From Neobacillus sp. YX16 (GTDB lineage: Bacteria > Bacillota > Bacilli > Bacillales > Cytobacillaceae), in assembly GCF_030123505.1 (NCBI RefSeq), contig NZ_CP126115.1, forward strand, positions 4,168,001-4,232,000: DNA of 64,000 bases, in the 5' to 3' direction. The position numbers and the translations under genes are program-made. The notes beneath the pieces are model-generated. The model was given only the letters and a program-made list of their open reading frames with translations. It searched no databases and was not told where the DNA came from. Below are positions 26,646-34,876 of the stretch, in pieces (within the stretch, counting starts at the first letter, position 1; the number at the start of each line of letters is the position of its first letter).

Positions 26646-27626
26646 TTACAATCCTGTACTCTTTAGATAGGCTTGAGCTTCTGCCTGAAGTTTTTCGTAG
26701 GTTTGCTGTTCAGCAAACTTTTCCTTCGAACTAACTTCAAAAGTTTTAAGACCCCATTCCACTTCTACCTTTGCTTGGTATAAGTATGTTGCATTTCCGA
26801 TCAAATCAATATAATAATTCTCGTCATTTTCATGAACCACACATTGTACTTTACCGCCATTATTATATACATTTATGATTTCATCCACATTATTTAGGCC
26901 TTGTAGGCAAGTGACTAAAGAAGATGCTGACATTGCTGTACCACAAGCATTTGTAAAGCCTACCCCGCGTTCAAAAGTATTTACATAAATACTTCCCTCA
27001 TCCAAAGATTTAACAAAGCTGACGTTGACGCCATCAGGGAATAACTCATTTGGATTATTTACCTTCTCACTTATATCTTTTTGCACTCCGGATGTCAATT
27101 GCTCTGTTTCCACAATCGAGATTAAATGTGGATTCGGCACCGCAAGCGCAGAAAATGTTAACTCCTGTGACAGCTCTGGGATATTTTCATTTATTAAGTT
27201 TGGTTCATTTAGATTCAATGGTAAATCACCCAGACGGAACGAAACGGGTGAAATTTCTACTTGGTAGGTGGTCACATTGGGATAGATATCTGCTTGCTTA
27301 CTCACCTTTAAATCAGCCTTCATCGTTTCAATAACCGCTTCACTTAGCCCCCGCATTTCACAAATATATCTGGCAACCAACCGTAGACCGTTTCCACACA
27401 TCGATGCCTCTGAACCATCAGTGTTAAATACCCTCATTCTTCCATCAGCACGATTGCTTTTCATAATAAAAAGAATACCATCTGCACCTAACTCTGAATT
27501 CCGATCACATAACAAAGTGGCAAGCTCTGCCCTTTCGTCTTCTGAGAAGGAATAAGAATTCGTTATTTCATCAATTAAGAGAAAATCATTTCCTGAACCA
27601 TGACCTTTAATTAAATCAATCTGCAC
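26646..27626 (-). CDS. dapF: Diaminopimelate epimerase
   Basis: PLP-independent epimerase converting LL- to meso-diaminopimelate for lysine and peptidoglycan synthesis. The two catalytic cysteines are in ASMCGNGLR (about residue 74) and TNACGTAMSAS. The GTG at 27626 is preferred because GGAGGT sits 7 nt upstream; an ATG six codons earlier has that SD inside its own reading frame. At 326 residues it carries a C-terminal extension (KTFEVSSKEKFAEQQ...) beyond the usual ~275-285. Confidence 0.93.
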   Translation of the reverse strand: MQIDLIKGHGSGNDFLLIDEITNSYSFSEDERAELATLLCDRNSELGADGILFIMKSNRADGRMRVFNTDGSEASMCGNGLRLVARYICEMRGLSEAVIETMKADLKVSKQADIYPNVTTYQVEISPVSFRLGDLPLNLNEPNLINENIPELSQELTFSALAVPNPHLISIVETEQLTSGVQKDISEKVNNPNELFPDGVNVSFVKSLDEGSIYVNTFERGVGFTNACGTAMSASSLVTCLQGLNNVDEIINVYNNGGKVQCVVHENDENYYIDLIGNATYLYQAKVEVEWGLKTFEVSSKEKFAEQQTYEKLQAEAQAYLKSTGL

Positions 27627-27688
27627 CACAAATACCTCCGCCATTTTTTAACTTATTCTATCAAATAATTGGCGAGAATAACACTGCC

Positions 27689-28474
27689 TTACCTCTCAAT
27701 AAAATATTCATTTATCAAAAAGGACATCCTTAAAAGCTTGTCCTTTTCTGTTAAGTTCTCTGAAAGTGAAAGAACGGGAGTATTAGGTTCCGGGAATACA
27801 CTACTCCATTCAACAGGCATCCACCCCCGTCTCAGCCGTCCGACTTGCTGCCTTGATTGACTGTAAACACGTTCATCCATATAATATGCAGAACCTTCAA
27901 CTACGCCAATAAAAAGACCATTCTCATCCATCATTTCTATCTTACTTTTCAACAAAGATAGTTTTTCCTTTTCATAGCAGCCTACAAAGTTCATATTTCG
28001 ATCATAAACCTCAATGACTATTCTCTTTAACTGCTTTATTTTATAAAATCCAACAATCTGGTCTAGATGATTATAAAGGGCATAAATCCTAGGTTTTCTA
28101 AACAAGAATAACCCTTTTTGCTTATATTTTTTAAACATTCCTGCCCGGTGTCCATCAGGAAAAAAGAGATGTAAACAGGGCTGTTGGTGGTTCATGAAAA
28201 CAACAACAAGGTCTCTTGCTTCAAAAATATTTTGAAATTTGCTTTGAAGTTGCGTCATATTACGCTCGATTGACACAGATTGTCTCACCCTAAAAAGATA
28301 GATTTGAAAACTAATAAGGCTGTAAACAATAAAAGGTATCATTAATATCATAATCTGGTTATTTTGAAGATAATATAGATTCCCGACACCAATGATGATT
28401 GCAGGAACGAGCGCTGCTATGCTGCCATTTAAGGTAATATTGGCACTGCCACGGTAATATTCATGTATTTTCAT
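27689..28474 (-). CDS. Hypothetical membrane-anchored protein, 261 residues
   Basis: Not recognised. Two adjacent hydrophobic segments near the N-terminus (about residues 19-35 and 40-61, SIAALVPAIIIGVGNLYYL and IMILMIPFIVYSLISFQIYLF) are followed by a ~195-residue soluble domain rich in beta strands and basic residues (FFPDGHRAGMFKKYKQKG, KIKQLKRIVIEVYDRNMNFVG). No enzymatic motif. It lies between dapF and an ABC transporter with separate spacing, so is probably monocistronic. Confidence 0.65.
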   Translation of the reverse strand: MKIHEYYRGSANITLNGSIAALVPAIIIGVGNLYYLQNNQIMILMIPFIVYSLISFQIYLFRVRQSVSIERNMTQLQSKFQNIFEARDLVVVFMNHQQPCLHLFFPDGHRAGMFKKYKQKGLFLFRKPRIYALYNHLDQIVGFYKIKQLKRIVIEVYDRNMNFVGCYEKEKLSLLKSKIEMMDENGLFIGVVEGSAYYMDERVYSQSRQQVGRLRRGWMPVEWSSVFPEPNTPVLSLSENLTEKDKLLRMSFLINEYFIER

Positions 28475-28623
28475 CTAGAAAACTCCTTATCTGCCTCTCT
28501 TATCTTTATTCTATTAAACGTGAACAAAAAAAATGATAGGAGTTTTTTCGTTAAATTAGTAGAAAAAAAGAAGCCATTTAATGACCTCTTCATGAAAATT
28601 GCTATATACCAATCAAAATGGTC

Positions 28624-29403
28624 TTAAGAGGCAAGCTCTTTTTTCTTAAATACGAACACACTTAACCATAATAGGATAACAATGAGGAGGATGCCTATTA
28701 AACTAGCTGGCAGTGTATCATCAGGAAGGTTCCCTGTAGTTAACAAAGCACTTGCATAACTAGTTAACTGCGAAGGGCTCCACTCTAGTAAGTGAGAAAG
28801 TACCCCGCTAATAATACTCACCACCAGTACCAGTGCCAGCGATATGAAGGCTGCCATCCCTGGAGACAAGAGAGCTGAACTAAAAAATATGGTAACAGTT
28901 AATATGACAGTTAACCACACCCCATATAAAACTAACGATTGGAAAAATTCCCCGAATGCCACCCACTCAAATAACTGACCAGTATAATACCATGTTGATA
29001 GATACCCTATAAATAAAGAAAACCATACCAACAAAAGACTACCCGCCCATTTAGAAGTAATATAAGACAGATAGGAGACCGGTTTTACTAAAATCATGGC
29101 TGCCACTCCACTTTTTCGTTCACCAGCAATCACACCCATAGTACCTAGAACAATGATTAAAACTCCAAGTGTAGAGTATTGGCTGAGCCCGGAAGCTAAA
29201 ACGGCTCCAGCCGTTGGAGGTGGTATATCAATAATCGCTTCTTCTGGCAGGCCGCCAAATGATTTTATGATTTGCGGTAAATAATAACTCGTTACCGGCT
29301 CTGATACGCCTAATAAGATAAAGGTAATGGGTACCCAAATCCATTTAAAATTCCTCCACATTTCAAGAATCTCTTTTTGAAAAAGTGTCATCCACTGGCT
29401 CAT
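28624..29403 (-). CDS. ABC-2 type transporter permease (YxlG-like)
   Basis: A 259-residue membrane protein with about six hydrophobic segments and the large first extracellular loop (PQIIKSFGGLPEEAIIDIPPP). GVIAGERKSGVAAMILVKPVS is the ABC-2 signature coupling segment. It overlaps the ATPase gene by 4 nt. The set small PLDc_N protein / ATPase / permease matches yxlE-yxlF-yxlG of the B. subtilis sigY operon, though no sigY is here. Substrate unknown. Confidence 0.85.
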   Translation of the reverse strand: MSQWMTLFQKEILEMWRNFKWIWVPITFILLGVSEPVTSYYLPQIIKSFGGLPEEAIIDIPPPTAGAVLASGLSQYSTLGVLIIVLGTMGVIAGERKSGVAAMILVKPVSYLSYITSKWAGSLLLVWFSLFIGYLSTWYYTGQLFEWVAFGEFFQSLVLYGVWLTVILTVTIFFSSALLSPGMAAFISLALVLVVSIISGVLSHLLEWSPSQLTSYASALLTTGNLPDDTLPASLIGILLIVILLWLSVFVFKKKELAS

Positions 29404-30308
29404 TTTCCCACCACCTTCATAAATACATCCTCAAGGGTCATACTGCTCATTTCAAATTTATCCAATTGCCAATCTTTTTCAAAAATCAGCTTTAAAAACT
29501 CTTTCCTGGCTAGCTCAACATTCGTAACAAATACACTAATTCGATTTCCATCTACCAAAATTGATTTAGTTAAGGAATGGTTTTTTAGAGTGCTCTCCAT
29601 CTCCTCCGTTTTCTTTCGGAAGATCAAGTCGATTTTTGCCTGTTGGTGCCGCTCACGCAAGTTCACCATTGTCCCAGACTCAACAATTTCTCCATTATGT
29701 AGAAATAATATTTCATCACATACTTCCTCAGCATCATTCAGGATATGAGTAGAGAATAGTATTGTGGTCTCCTTCTTCAATCCCTCTAGAAGCTCGAGTA
29801 CTTCTCTTCTTCCAAAAGGATCTAATGCAGAAACTGGTTCATCCAGCATGACTAACTGCGGACGGTGAATGATTGCCTGTGCAATGCCAAGCCTTTGTCT
29901 CATCCCGCCAGAATATTTACCTACTCTTCTATTTTTCGCATTGCTTATTCCAACAAGCTCCAGCAGCTCCAAGGATCGTTCCTTTGCTTCTTTACTTGTT
30001 AATCCTGCAAGTTTTCCCACATATTGAAGAAACTCCAATCCAGACATCCAGTCATAAAAAACCGGAAATTGTGGCAAATAGCCAATTAAATGGCGAATAT
30101 CTCCATCCTTTTTAGCATCACTAAAGGTAATTGACCCTTCAGTTGGTTTCATCAAACCCGAAAGCATCCGCAGCGTTGTCGTTTTACCTGCCCCATTTGG
30201 ACCTAAAAGGGCAATACACTTGCCCTTTTCTAGTTCAAAGTCAAGCCCCTTTATTACCTCATGACCTTGAAAAATCTTTTTTAGCCCTTTAATTTGGATG
30301 AGAGACAT
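29400..30308 (-). CDS. ABC transporter ATP-binding protein (YxlF-like)
   Basis: A 302-residue ATPase. Walker A is GPNGAGKTTT (about 35-44), the signature is YSGGMRQRLGIAQ, Walker B is LVMLDEPVSALDP, and the H-loop is FSTHI. A C-terminal ~70-residue domain typical of drug/bacteriocin exporters follows. It shares TAATG with the preceding small gene and overlaps the permease by 4 nt, indicating one transcript. Confidence 0.93.
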   Translation of the reverse strand: MSLIQIKGLKKIFQGHEVIKGLDFELEKGKCIALLGPNGAGKTTTLRMLSGLMKPTEGSITFSDAKKDGDIRHLIGYLPQFPVFYDWMSGLEFLQYVGKLAGLTSKEAKERSLELLELVGISNAKNRRVGKYSGGMRQRLGIAQAIIHRPQLVMLDEPVSALDPFGRREVLELLEGLKKETTILFSTHILNDAEEVCDEILFLHNGEIVESGTMVNLRERHQQAKIDLIFRKKTEEMESTLKNHSLTKSILVDGNRISVFVTNVELARKEFLKLIFEKDWQLDKFEMSSMTLEDVFMKVVGK

Positions 30309-30508
30309 TAATCATTTCTCCTTCCAATCACAAAATAGAGAATTGGCCCAATAATATTTACAAACACAATAATAAATACCCATAAAAGCTTCGGACCATT
30401 TGTTTTTTCAATTCGGGATAAGTCTATAAATGATACGATTAATAAAATAAGTTGGATAATAAAGAGCGGCGCGATCAATCCCCAGTTAATCTCTTCTAAT
30501 AAATCCAT
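30308..30508 (-). CDS. PLDc_N-type small membrane protein (YxlE-like)
   Basis: A 66-residue protein starting MDLLEEINWG at 30508 with SD GGGGGAA just upstream. An in-frame start at 30580 would run through the terminator hairpin of the upstream gene and is rejected. Two membrane helices (PLFIIQLILLIVSFIDL and WVFIIVFVNIIGPILYF) end in IGRRND, the pattern of the PLD-nuclease N-terminal domain seen in YxlE, an anti-sigma-Y helper in B. subtilis. Coupled to the ATPase. Confidence 0.8.
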   Translation of the reverse strand: MDLLEEINWGLIAPLFIIQLILLIVSFIDLSRIEKTNGPKLLWVFIIVFVNIIGPILYFVIGRRND

Positions 30509-30564
30509 ACTAATTCCCCCTTCTTTAACTTTGTATAATGATATGACGTTTGAACTATAAAAAC

Positions 30565-30595
30565 GTTCAAAACCCAGCAATTTTTTTTTGCTGGG
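30565..30595 (-). terminator. Terminator of the DUF4870 gene
   Basis: CCCAGCAA (30573-30580) pairs with TTGCTGGG (30588-30595); on the minus strand TTTTG follows. Confidence 0.75.
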
Positions 30596-30609
30596 CTTGT
30601 TGGTCTATA

Positions 30610-30933
30610 TTATTTAATTACTCTAAAGACTAATGGGAATCGATATTCATTTCCTTCATAAGCTTTTACTGCAGCGATGATAGTAAATACGAGGGCCATA
30701 ATTCCCAAAATCCATAATAGGAAAATACCAACGATTAGGAAGACTAAGATTCCGGATATTACTGAATAAACAGTGTAAGAAATGAAAAAGTTAAAATATT
30801 CTCTTCCATGATAATTGATAAATGATGACTCATCCTTTTTTAATAACCATATAACAAGTGGACCTATAATCGGAAAAAAAAGACTAACAACATAGAGAAT
30901 AGCCGCAAGCATTCTTTCTTCACTTTTTACCAT
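30610..30933 (-). CDS. DUF4870 (Tic20-like) membrane protein
   Basis: A 107-residue protein with the DUF4870 pattern: MLAAILYVVSLFFPIIGPLVIWLLKKDESSFINYHGREYFNF, then two long hydrophobic helices and the ending KAYEGNEYRFPLVFRVIK. Four membrane segments are predicted. Function unknown. It has its own terminator and is on the same strand as the downstream ABC genes but separated from them. Confidence 0.85.
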   Translation of the reverse strand: MVKSEERMLAAILYVVSLFFPIIGPLVIWLLKKDESSFINYHGREYFNFFISYTVYSVISGILVFLIVGIFLLWILGIMALVFTIIAAVKAYEGNEYRFPLVFRVIK

Positions 30934-31106
30934 TTCATGATTCCCCCAACTGAAAATTTTTTCTATCTTTCCCTAATACTTACGCTTATACCAGGAAAAG
31001 GTTTCGTAATTTTTTTAAAAATCACTTACTTTCCACTATCACTTCAACAGAACTGTTGATAAAATAGTAAAAATACTATTTTAAGTATGGGAAAGGTTAA
31101 ATTATC

Positions 31107-32231
31107 ATGAAAATACTTCTAAAAAATGCGAATGTCTATCCCATCACATCCCAGCCAATTCAAAACGGGGATGTCTTGGTTGAGAACGGAAAAATAATAA
31201 AAGTAGGAAAAAATCTTCTTGTTGATACAAATGTCAAAATCATTGAATGTAATAACCATTATCTTTTTCCCGGGTTTATTGATGTTCATACCCATTTAGG
31301 TTTATATGATGAAGGAACTGGATGGGCTGGTAATGATGCAAATGAGACGGCTGAAGCCATGACACCGCATATACGAGCCATTGATGGTGTCTATCCATTA
31401 GACCCCGCCTTTACCGATGCGATTAAAAGCGGTATCACAACTGCACATGTCATGCCAGGCAGTGCCAATGTCATTGGAGGAACCACATCTGTCATTAAAA
31501 CAACGGGTAAAAATGTTAAAAAAATGATCATCCAGGAAATTGCAGGTCTAAAGCTTGCGCTGGGGGAAAATCCGAAAAGAATTCACAGTCAGGGAAATAA
31601 TGACTCCATTACAAGAATGGGAATCATGGGAATGCTCAGGGAAGCTTTTTATAAAGCAATCCATACAGATACCCCTGATGATTTAAGAGTAGCTCCACTC
31701 GTTATGGCTTTAAAAAGAGAAATTCCTGTCAGAATTCATGCACATCGTGCTGATGATATTATTACCGCATTACGTCTTGCAGAGGAATTCAATCTAGATT
31801 TAAGAATTGAGCATTGTACTGAAGGACATTTAATTGCCAATGAGTTATCTGGAATCAATTTAAAAGTTTCTGTCGGACCAACCTTAACCAGAAGATCAAA
31901 AATTGAACTGAAAAACAAGACTTGGAAAACCTATCAAGAGCTTACTAATAACGGTGTCGAAGTCTCGATAACAACCGATCATCCTTATACCCCAATTCAA
32001 TATTTAAATCTATGTGCGGGCATAGCCGTGCGTGAGGGTCTTTCCGAGCAAAATGCACTTGAGGGAATCACGATACTTCCAGCGAGGAACCTAAGGTTAG
32101 ACACTCATTTGGGAAGCATAGATGCGGGAAAAGAAGCTGATTTAGTGCTATGGAGTCACCATCCGTTTCATTATTTAGCAAAACCAAAATGGACGATGAT
32201 TGGCGGTGAAATCGTTTTCTCAGAAGAGTAG
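31107..32231 (+). CDS. Amidohydrolase (imidazolonepropionase-related)
   Basis: A 374-residue metal-dependent hydrolase. Metal-site motifs in order: FPGFIDVHTHLG (HxH, about residues 57-65), VRIHAHRADD (His), RIEHCTEG (His) and ITTDHPYTP (Asp). The small N- and C-terminal beta domain is intact, ending AGKEADLVLWSHHPF. It resembles uncharacterised amidohydrolases (possible dipeptidase or cyclic-amide hydrolase); hut genes are absent here so histidine breakdown is not supported. The SD is weak (GGGAAAGG, about 17 nt upstream). Confidence 0.85.
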   Translation: MKILLKNANVYPITSQPIQNGDVLVENGKIIKVGKNLLVDTNVKIIECNNHYLFPGFIDVHTHLGLYDEGTGWAGNDANETAEAMTPHIRAIDGVYPLDPAFTDAIKSGITTAHVMPGSANVIGGTTSVIKTTGKNVKKMIIQEIAGLKLALGENPKRIHSQGNNDSITRMGIMGMLREAFYKAIHTDTPDDLRVAPLVMALKREIPVRIHAHRADDIITALRLAEEFNLDLRIEHCTEGHLIANELSGINLKVSVGPTLTRRSKIELKNKTWKTYQELTNNGVEVSITTDHPYTPIQYLNLCAGIAVREGLSEQNALEGITILPARNLRLDTHLGSIDAGKEADLVLWSHHPFHYLAKPKWTMIGGEIVFSEE

Positions 32232-32319
32232 AAATATGTTGAAATTTGCCAATAAATAATCACGAAAAAACAACAAAAAACCTATTTATTTTTTTTATTT
32301 TTTCTTGTATGATACTCTA

Positions 32320-32540
32320 AGTGAGACCGAAAAAGGCCTGAAAATCTGGGGGTAAATCACATTATTTTTCATCAACAAAAAAAATGATATAGGGAAGGCA
32401 AATGGTGCGCCACCAGTAATACCTGGTTCTAGTGGGTTCGATTCCCACCCCGAAATTTTTTAGTTTATCTGAATAAAAAATTTCGAGGGTGGGCCGCTTC
32501 TTTAGACATGGAATCGGATTGCCCAATGGAGGGAAATTCA
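32320..32540 (+). ncRNA. Structured 5' leader of the GNAT gene containing a tRNA T-arm-like hairpin
   Basis: GTGGGTTCGATTCCCAC (32432-32448) is an exact 5-bp/7-nt T-arm. Upstream are ACCAG-6nt-CTGGT (anticodon-arm-like) and GGC...GCC (D-arm-like). The 3' T-stem strand plus following bases (32444-32461) can instead pair with 32475-32493 in an 18-bp helix with one bulge. No full 7-bp acceptor or CCA is present, so it is not an ordinary tRNA. It accounts for the gene-free stretch 32232-32540. A -10-like TATGAT is near 32309; the -35 is unclear. Confidence 0.5.
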
Positions 32541-33101
32541 ATGCTTAAGAAACGAGATCTTCATGAGAGCCATGTATTATTTGAACTAATGTCGCATCCA
32601 GATGTCTTTCCTTTTGTGCGTCAAAAATGTGATTCTTATGAAGAATTTATCTTTATGACAAAACAAACAATAGAAGCAGAAGAGCGCGGTGAATTGATTT
32701 CACGGACGATTCTGGATGAATGGGGTAACCCAATCGGAACCATTAATCTATTTGATATTGAAGATAATGCTGGATTTTTAGGCACATGGCTTGGTAAGCC
32801 TTACCATGGAAAAGGCTATAACAGCCCAGCAAAGGATGCTTTTTTCCAAGAAGTTTTTTATAACATGGGAATAGAAACCATCTTTATGAGGATTCGTAAG
32901 GTAAATATCAGGTCTATTAAGGCTGCCGAAAAACTCCCTTATGTTGTTAAAGCCAATGAAACTAGAAAATCACTTTATGACCAATTGAATGCAAATGGTG
33001 ATGTGTACGATTTATATGAAATTCCTAAAGACCAATACTCCTTCTATCTCATGAGAAATGGTGCTGTACAAGAAGAACCTTCTCATTTGTTAGAAGCATA
33101 A
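32541..33101 (+). CDS. GNAT family N-acetyltransferase
   Basis: A 186-residue RimJ/RimL-type acetyltransferase starting MLKKRDLHE at 32541, 6 nt after GGAGGG; an ATG 11 codons upstream has no SD and lies in the structured leader. Acetyl-CoA-site features: IGTINLFDI, TWLGKPYHGKGYNSPAKDAFFQ (loop GKGYNS for the usual QxxGxG) and VNIRSIKAAEKL. The substrate is unknown. It stands alone with a strong terminator; the ~200-nt leader suggests RNA-level control. Confidence 0.83.
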   Translation: MLKKRDLHESHVLFELMSHPDVFPFVRQKCDSYEEFIFMTKQTIEAEERGELISRTILDEWGNPIGTINLFDIEDNAGFLGTWLGKPYHGKGYNSPAKDAFFQEVFYNMGIETIFMRIRKVNIRSIKAAEKLPYVVKANETRKSLYDQLNANGDVYDLYEIPKDQYSFYLMRNGAVQEEPSHLLEA

Positions 33102-33136
33102 GAAGCAACCGGCCATGGCCGATTGCTTCTTTTTTT
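33101..33136. terminator. Terminator after the GNAT gene
   Basis: AGAAGCAACCGGCC / GGCCGATTGCTTCT stem (33101-33130) followed by seven Ts. Confidence 0.9.
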
Positions 33137-33155
33137 GTTTTTATAAAGTATATTA

Positions 33156-33314
33156 TTAATCCGTTACATCTTGTTCCATTCCTGAATTAACCTCACTAAT
33201 ACCCATGTGGAGCAAAAATTCTTCTAGTTCCTCATTCGTTAATGTTTCAAAACGACCATCATGAAAAAATACTTGAGTTTGATTTGGATTAATTCTATTC
33301 ATGTTAAAACTCAT
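33156..33314 (-). CDS. Small acidic protein, 52 residues, unknown
   Basis: Too short for usual gene calling but well supported: SD AAAGGAG about 8 nt before ATG 33314. The frame starts MSFNMNRINPNQTQVFF, then a helix-like TNEELEEFLLHMGISE. No Cys, no membrane segment. It is convergent with the GNAT gene and lies upstream of the SDR promoter-free end. I do not recognise the family. Confidence 0.6.
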   Translation of the reverse strand: MSFNMNRINPNQTQVFFHDGRFETLTNEELEEFLLHMGISEVNSGMEQDVTD

Positions 33315-33416
33315 TTTATTTTGCTCCTTTCATAGATGTGCTACATCTATTATCCACAAAAGGTATACAATTTATGCCACAAAATCGAATAGTTCAAAAA
33401 TTGTAAAAAGGAAAGA

Positions 33417-34217
33417 CTATAACGTTTCCTCCGTTTGTTGAGGTGTTTTTGCTTGATAATAGGCCTTCCCGAGTACATCCATTCCTCCTGTAACAGGAAT
33501 AATACACCCAGTAATGAAGTCAGATTTCTCTTCAAGAAGAAAGGAAATTACTCTCGATATATCCTCCCCCGTTCCTTGGCGTCCAACTGGAACGTTTTCA
33601 CTTAAGATGGAGTCTTCAATATCTTTCTCCTTCCATTGAGAGATGATATCCCCTGGGCAAACCATATTAGCGGTAATTCCAAAGTTCGCTTCCTCAATGG
33701 CAATGGTTCTAGTGAGTGATGCAAGTGCTGTCTTTGCAGCACTAAATGCCGATCGGTAGATCCAGCCTGGAGCTGTTTCCACTCTATCAAAACCCATTGT
33801 AATAATTCTTCCCCAGTGCTGCTTTCGCATAATTGGAATGATTACCTTGGATAAATAGAATACTGCATTTAAATTGCCATTTATTAAATAATTCCATTCA
33901 TCGATTGAATACTCCGTCATTTTCTTTCTCTCGCGTACATATGGTCCTGCATTATGAATGACAACATCAATTGAGGAAAATTCCGACAAGACTTTTTCAA
34001 CAATGTGCGTACAATCAGACTGATTTGCCACATCACCTTGAATGCAAATGATTTTATTCCCGAAATACTTTTCAAGCTCTTGTGATAAAAGAAAAGCTTC
34101 TTTTTTACTGTTTCGATAGTTAATCGCCAGCTGATAACCTTGTTCGGCAAGCTGCCAAGCAGTTTTTTCCCCTAGACCAGTAGCTCCCCCAGTAATTAAA
34201 GCCGTTTTTTTCTTCAC
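33417..34217 (-). CDS. SDR-family protein with altered catalytic residues
   Basis: A 266-residue short-chain dehydrogenase fold. The cofactor loop TGGATGLG is intact (about residues 9-16), as are GDVAN, the HNAGP motif and the CPGDI segment. The catalytic YxxxK reads FSAAK (Tyr replaced by Phe), and the Ser strand reads IITMGFDR, lacking the usual Ser. It may be a regulatory or redox-inactive paralogue or use another mechanism. GTG start at 34217 with GAGAGGT 8 nt upstream. Confidence 0.85.
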   Translation of the reverse strand: MKKKTALITGGATGLGEKTAWQLAEQGYQLAINYRNSKKEAFLLSQELEKYFGNKIICIQGDVANQSDCTHIVEKVLSEFSSIDVVIHNAGPYVRERKKMTEYSIDEWNYLINGNLNAVFYLSKVIIPIMRKQHWGRIITMGFDRVETAPGWIYRSAFSAAKTALASLTRTIAIEEANFGITANMVCPGDIISQWKEKDIEDSILSENVPVGRQGTGEDISRVISFLLEEKSDFITGCIIPVTGGMDVLGKAYYQAKTPQQTEETL

Positions 34218-34302
34218 GAGCCATTACCTCTCAATATAGTTTTTCTATACTATATGACTGACATGCATGTTATATATGCGAATATAAATGTTTCTGTTTA
34301 TA

Positions 34303-34330
34303 ACGCATAGCATCTTTATTGCATAGTATA
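34303..34330 (+). promoter_or_regulatory. Sigma-K-like late-sporulation promoter of the sHSP gene
   Basis: AC (34303-34304), a 17-bp spacer, then CATAGTATA (34322-34330) fits the sigma-K pattern AC-N16/17-CATANNNTA. The start would fall near 34338, before the SD at about 34364. Confidence 0.45.
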
Positions 34331-34375
34331 TGGTAGCAATGCCCAGTGAGAGTATACAGAAAGGGTGGGAAAATT

Positions 34376-34840
34376 ATGTTTCCATGGAATTTATTTCCTT
34401 TTAATAAAGACATGAAGAATAAGCTTCAGCATATGAAACCAGATGAAATCGACCAATTTATTAAAGGCATTATGGGAAATGTAATGCCCTCTCAATCGGG
34501 TGGTGCCATAAATCCTCAAGACGTTGTGAATCATTTCAAATCCCATCCCTCTCAGCAGGGTAATACATTAAACTCTTCAGCCTTTGAAACGCATGATTCC
34601 GTATTCGTTAGAATACCAATTAAGGATGAATCACTCCTTAAAGATTTGCGGATTTATCATACTGCGAATCAGCTAATGGTGGAGCATATACCAGAGCGAG
34701 ATGCTAAACATTCCATCACGCTCCCGGCAATGGTAAAAAAGAAAGGATCCACTGCTAAATATAAAGATGGAATACTTGAAATAAAATTAATAAAAGCATA
34801 TGACATTCAATATTCGCAAATCGATGTTACAGAGATATAG
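34376..34840 (+). CDS. Hsp20/alpha-crystallin-like protein, spore-coat type (CotP/GerT-like)
   Basis: A 154-residue protein starting MFPWNLFPF at 34376 with GGGTGGG 6-8 nt upstream; an ATG ten codons earlier lacks an SD. The C-terminal ~90 residues form a degenerate alpha-crystallin domain (SVFVRIPIKDESLLKDLRIYHTANQL... to GILEIKLIK). B. subtilis has diverged sHSP-like coat proteins (CotP, GerT) made under sigma-K; the sigma-K-like promoter upstream fits. The identification as a coat protein is inference. Confidence 0.7.
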   Translation: MFPWNLFPFNKDMKNKLQHMKPDEIDQFIKGIMGNVMPSQSGGAINPQDVVNHFKSHPSQQGNTLNSSAFETHDSVFVRIPIKDESLLKDLRIYHTANQLMVEHIPERDAKHSITLPAMVKKKGSTAKYKDGILEIKLIKAYDIQYSQIDVTEI

Positions 34841-34843
34841 AAA

Positions 34844-34870
34844 AAAGACAGCAATTACACTGCTGTCTTT
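34844..34870. terminator. Bidirectional terminator between the sHSP and YtkA-like genes
   Basis: AAAGACAGCA (34844-34853) and TGCTGTCTTT (34861-34870) with a 7-nt loop. Confidence 0.8.
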
Positions 34871-34876
34871 ACATCT

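Noticed and set aside
30509..30580. N-terminal extension of the PLDc_N-type protein
   Set aside because: It lies over the terminator hairpin of the upstream gene and has no SD; the ATG at 30508 has GGGGGAA.
32380..32465. A complete tRNA gene
   Set aside because: T-arm is perfect but the acceptor stem matches only partly, the anticodon loop has 6 nt and CCA is missing.
32475..32493. Intrinsic terminator in the GNAT leader
   Set aside because: The helix is long but not followed by a U run; the next bases are GCCGCTTC.
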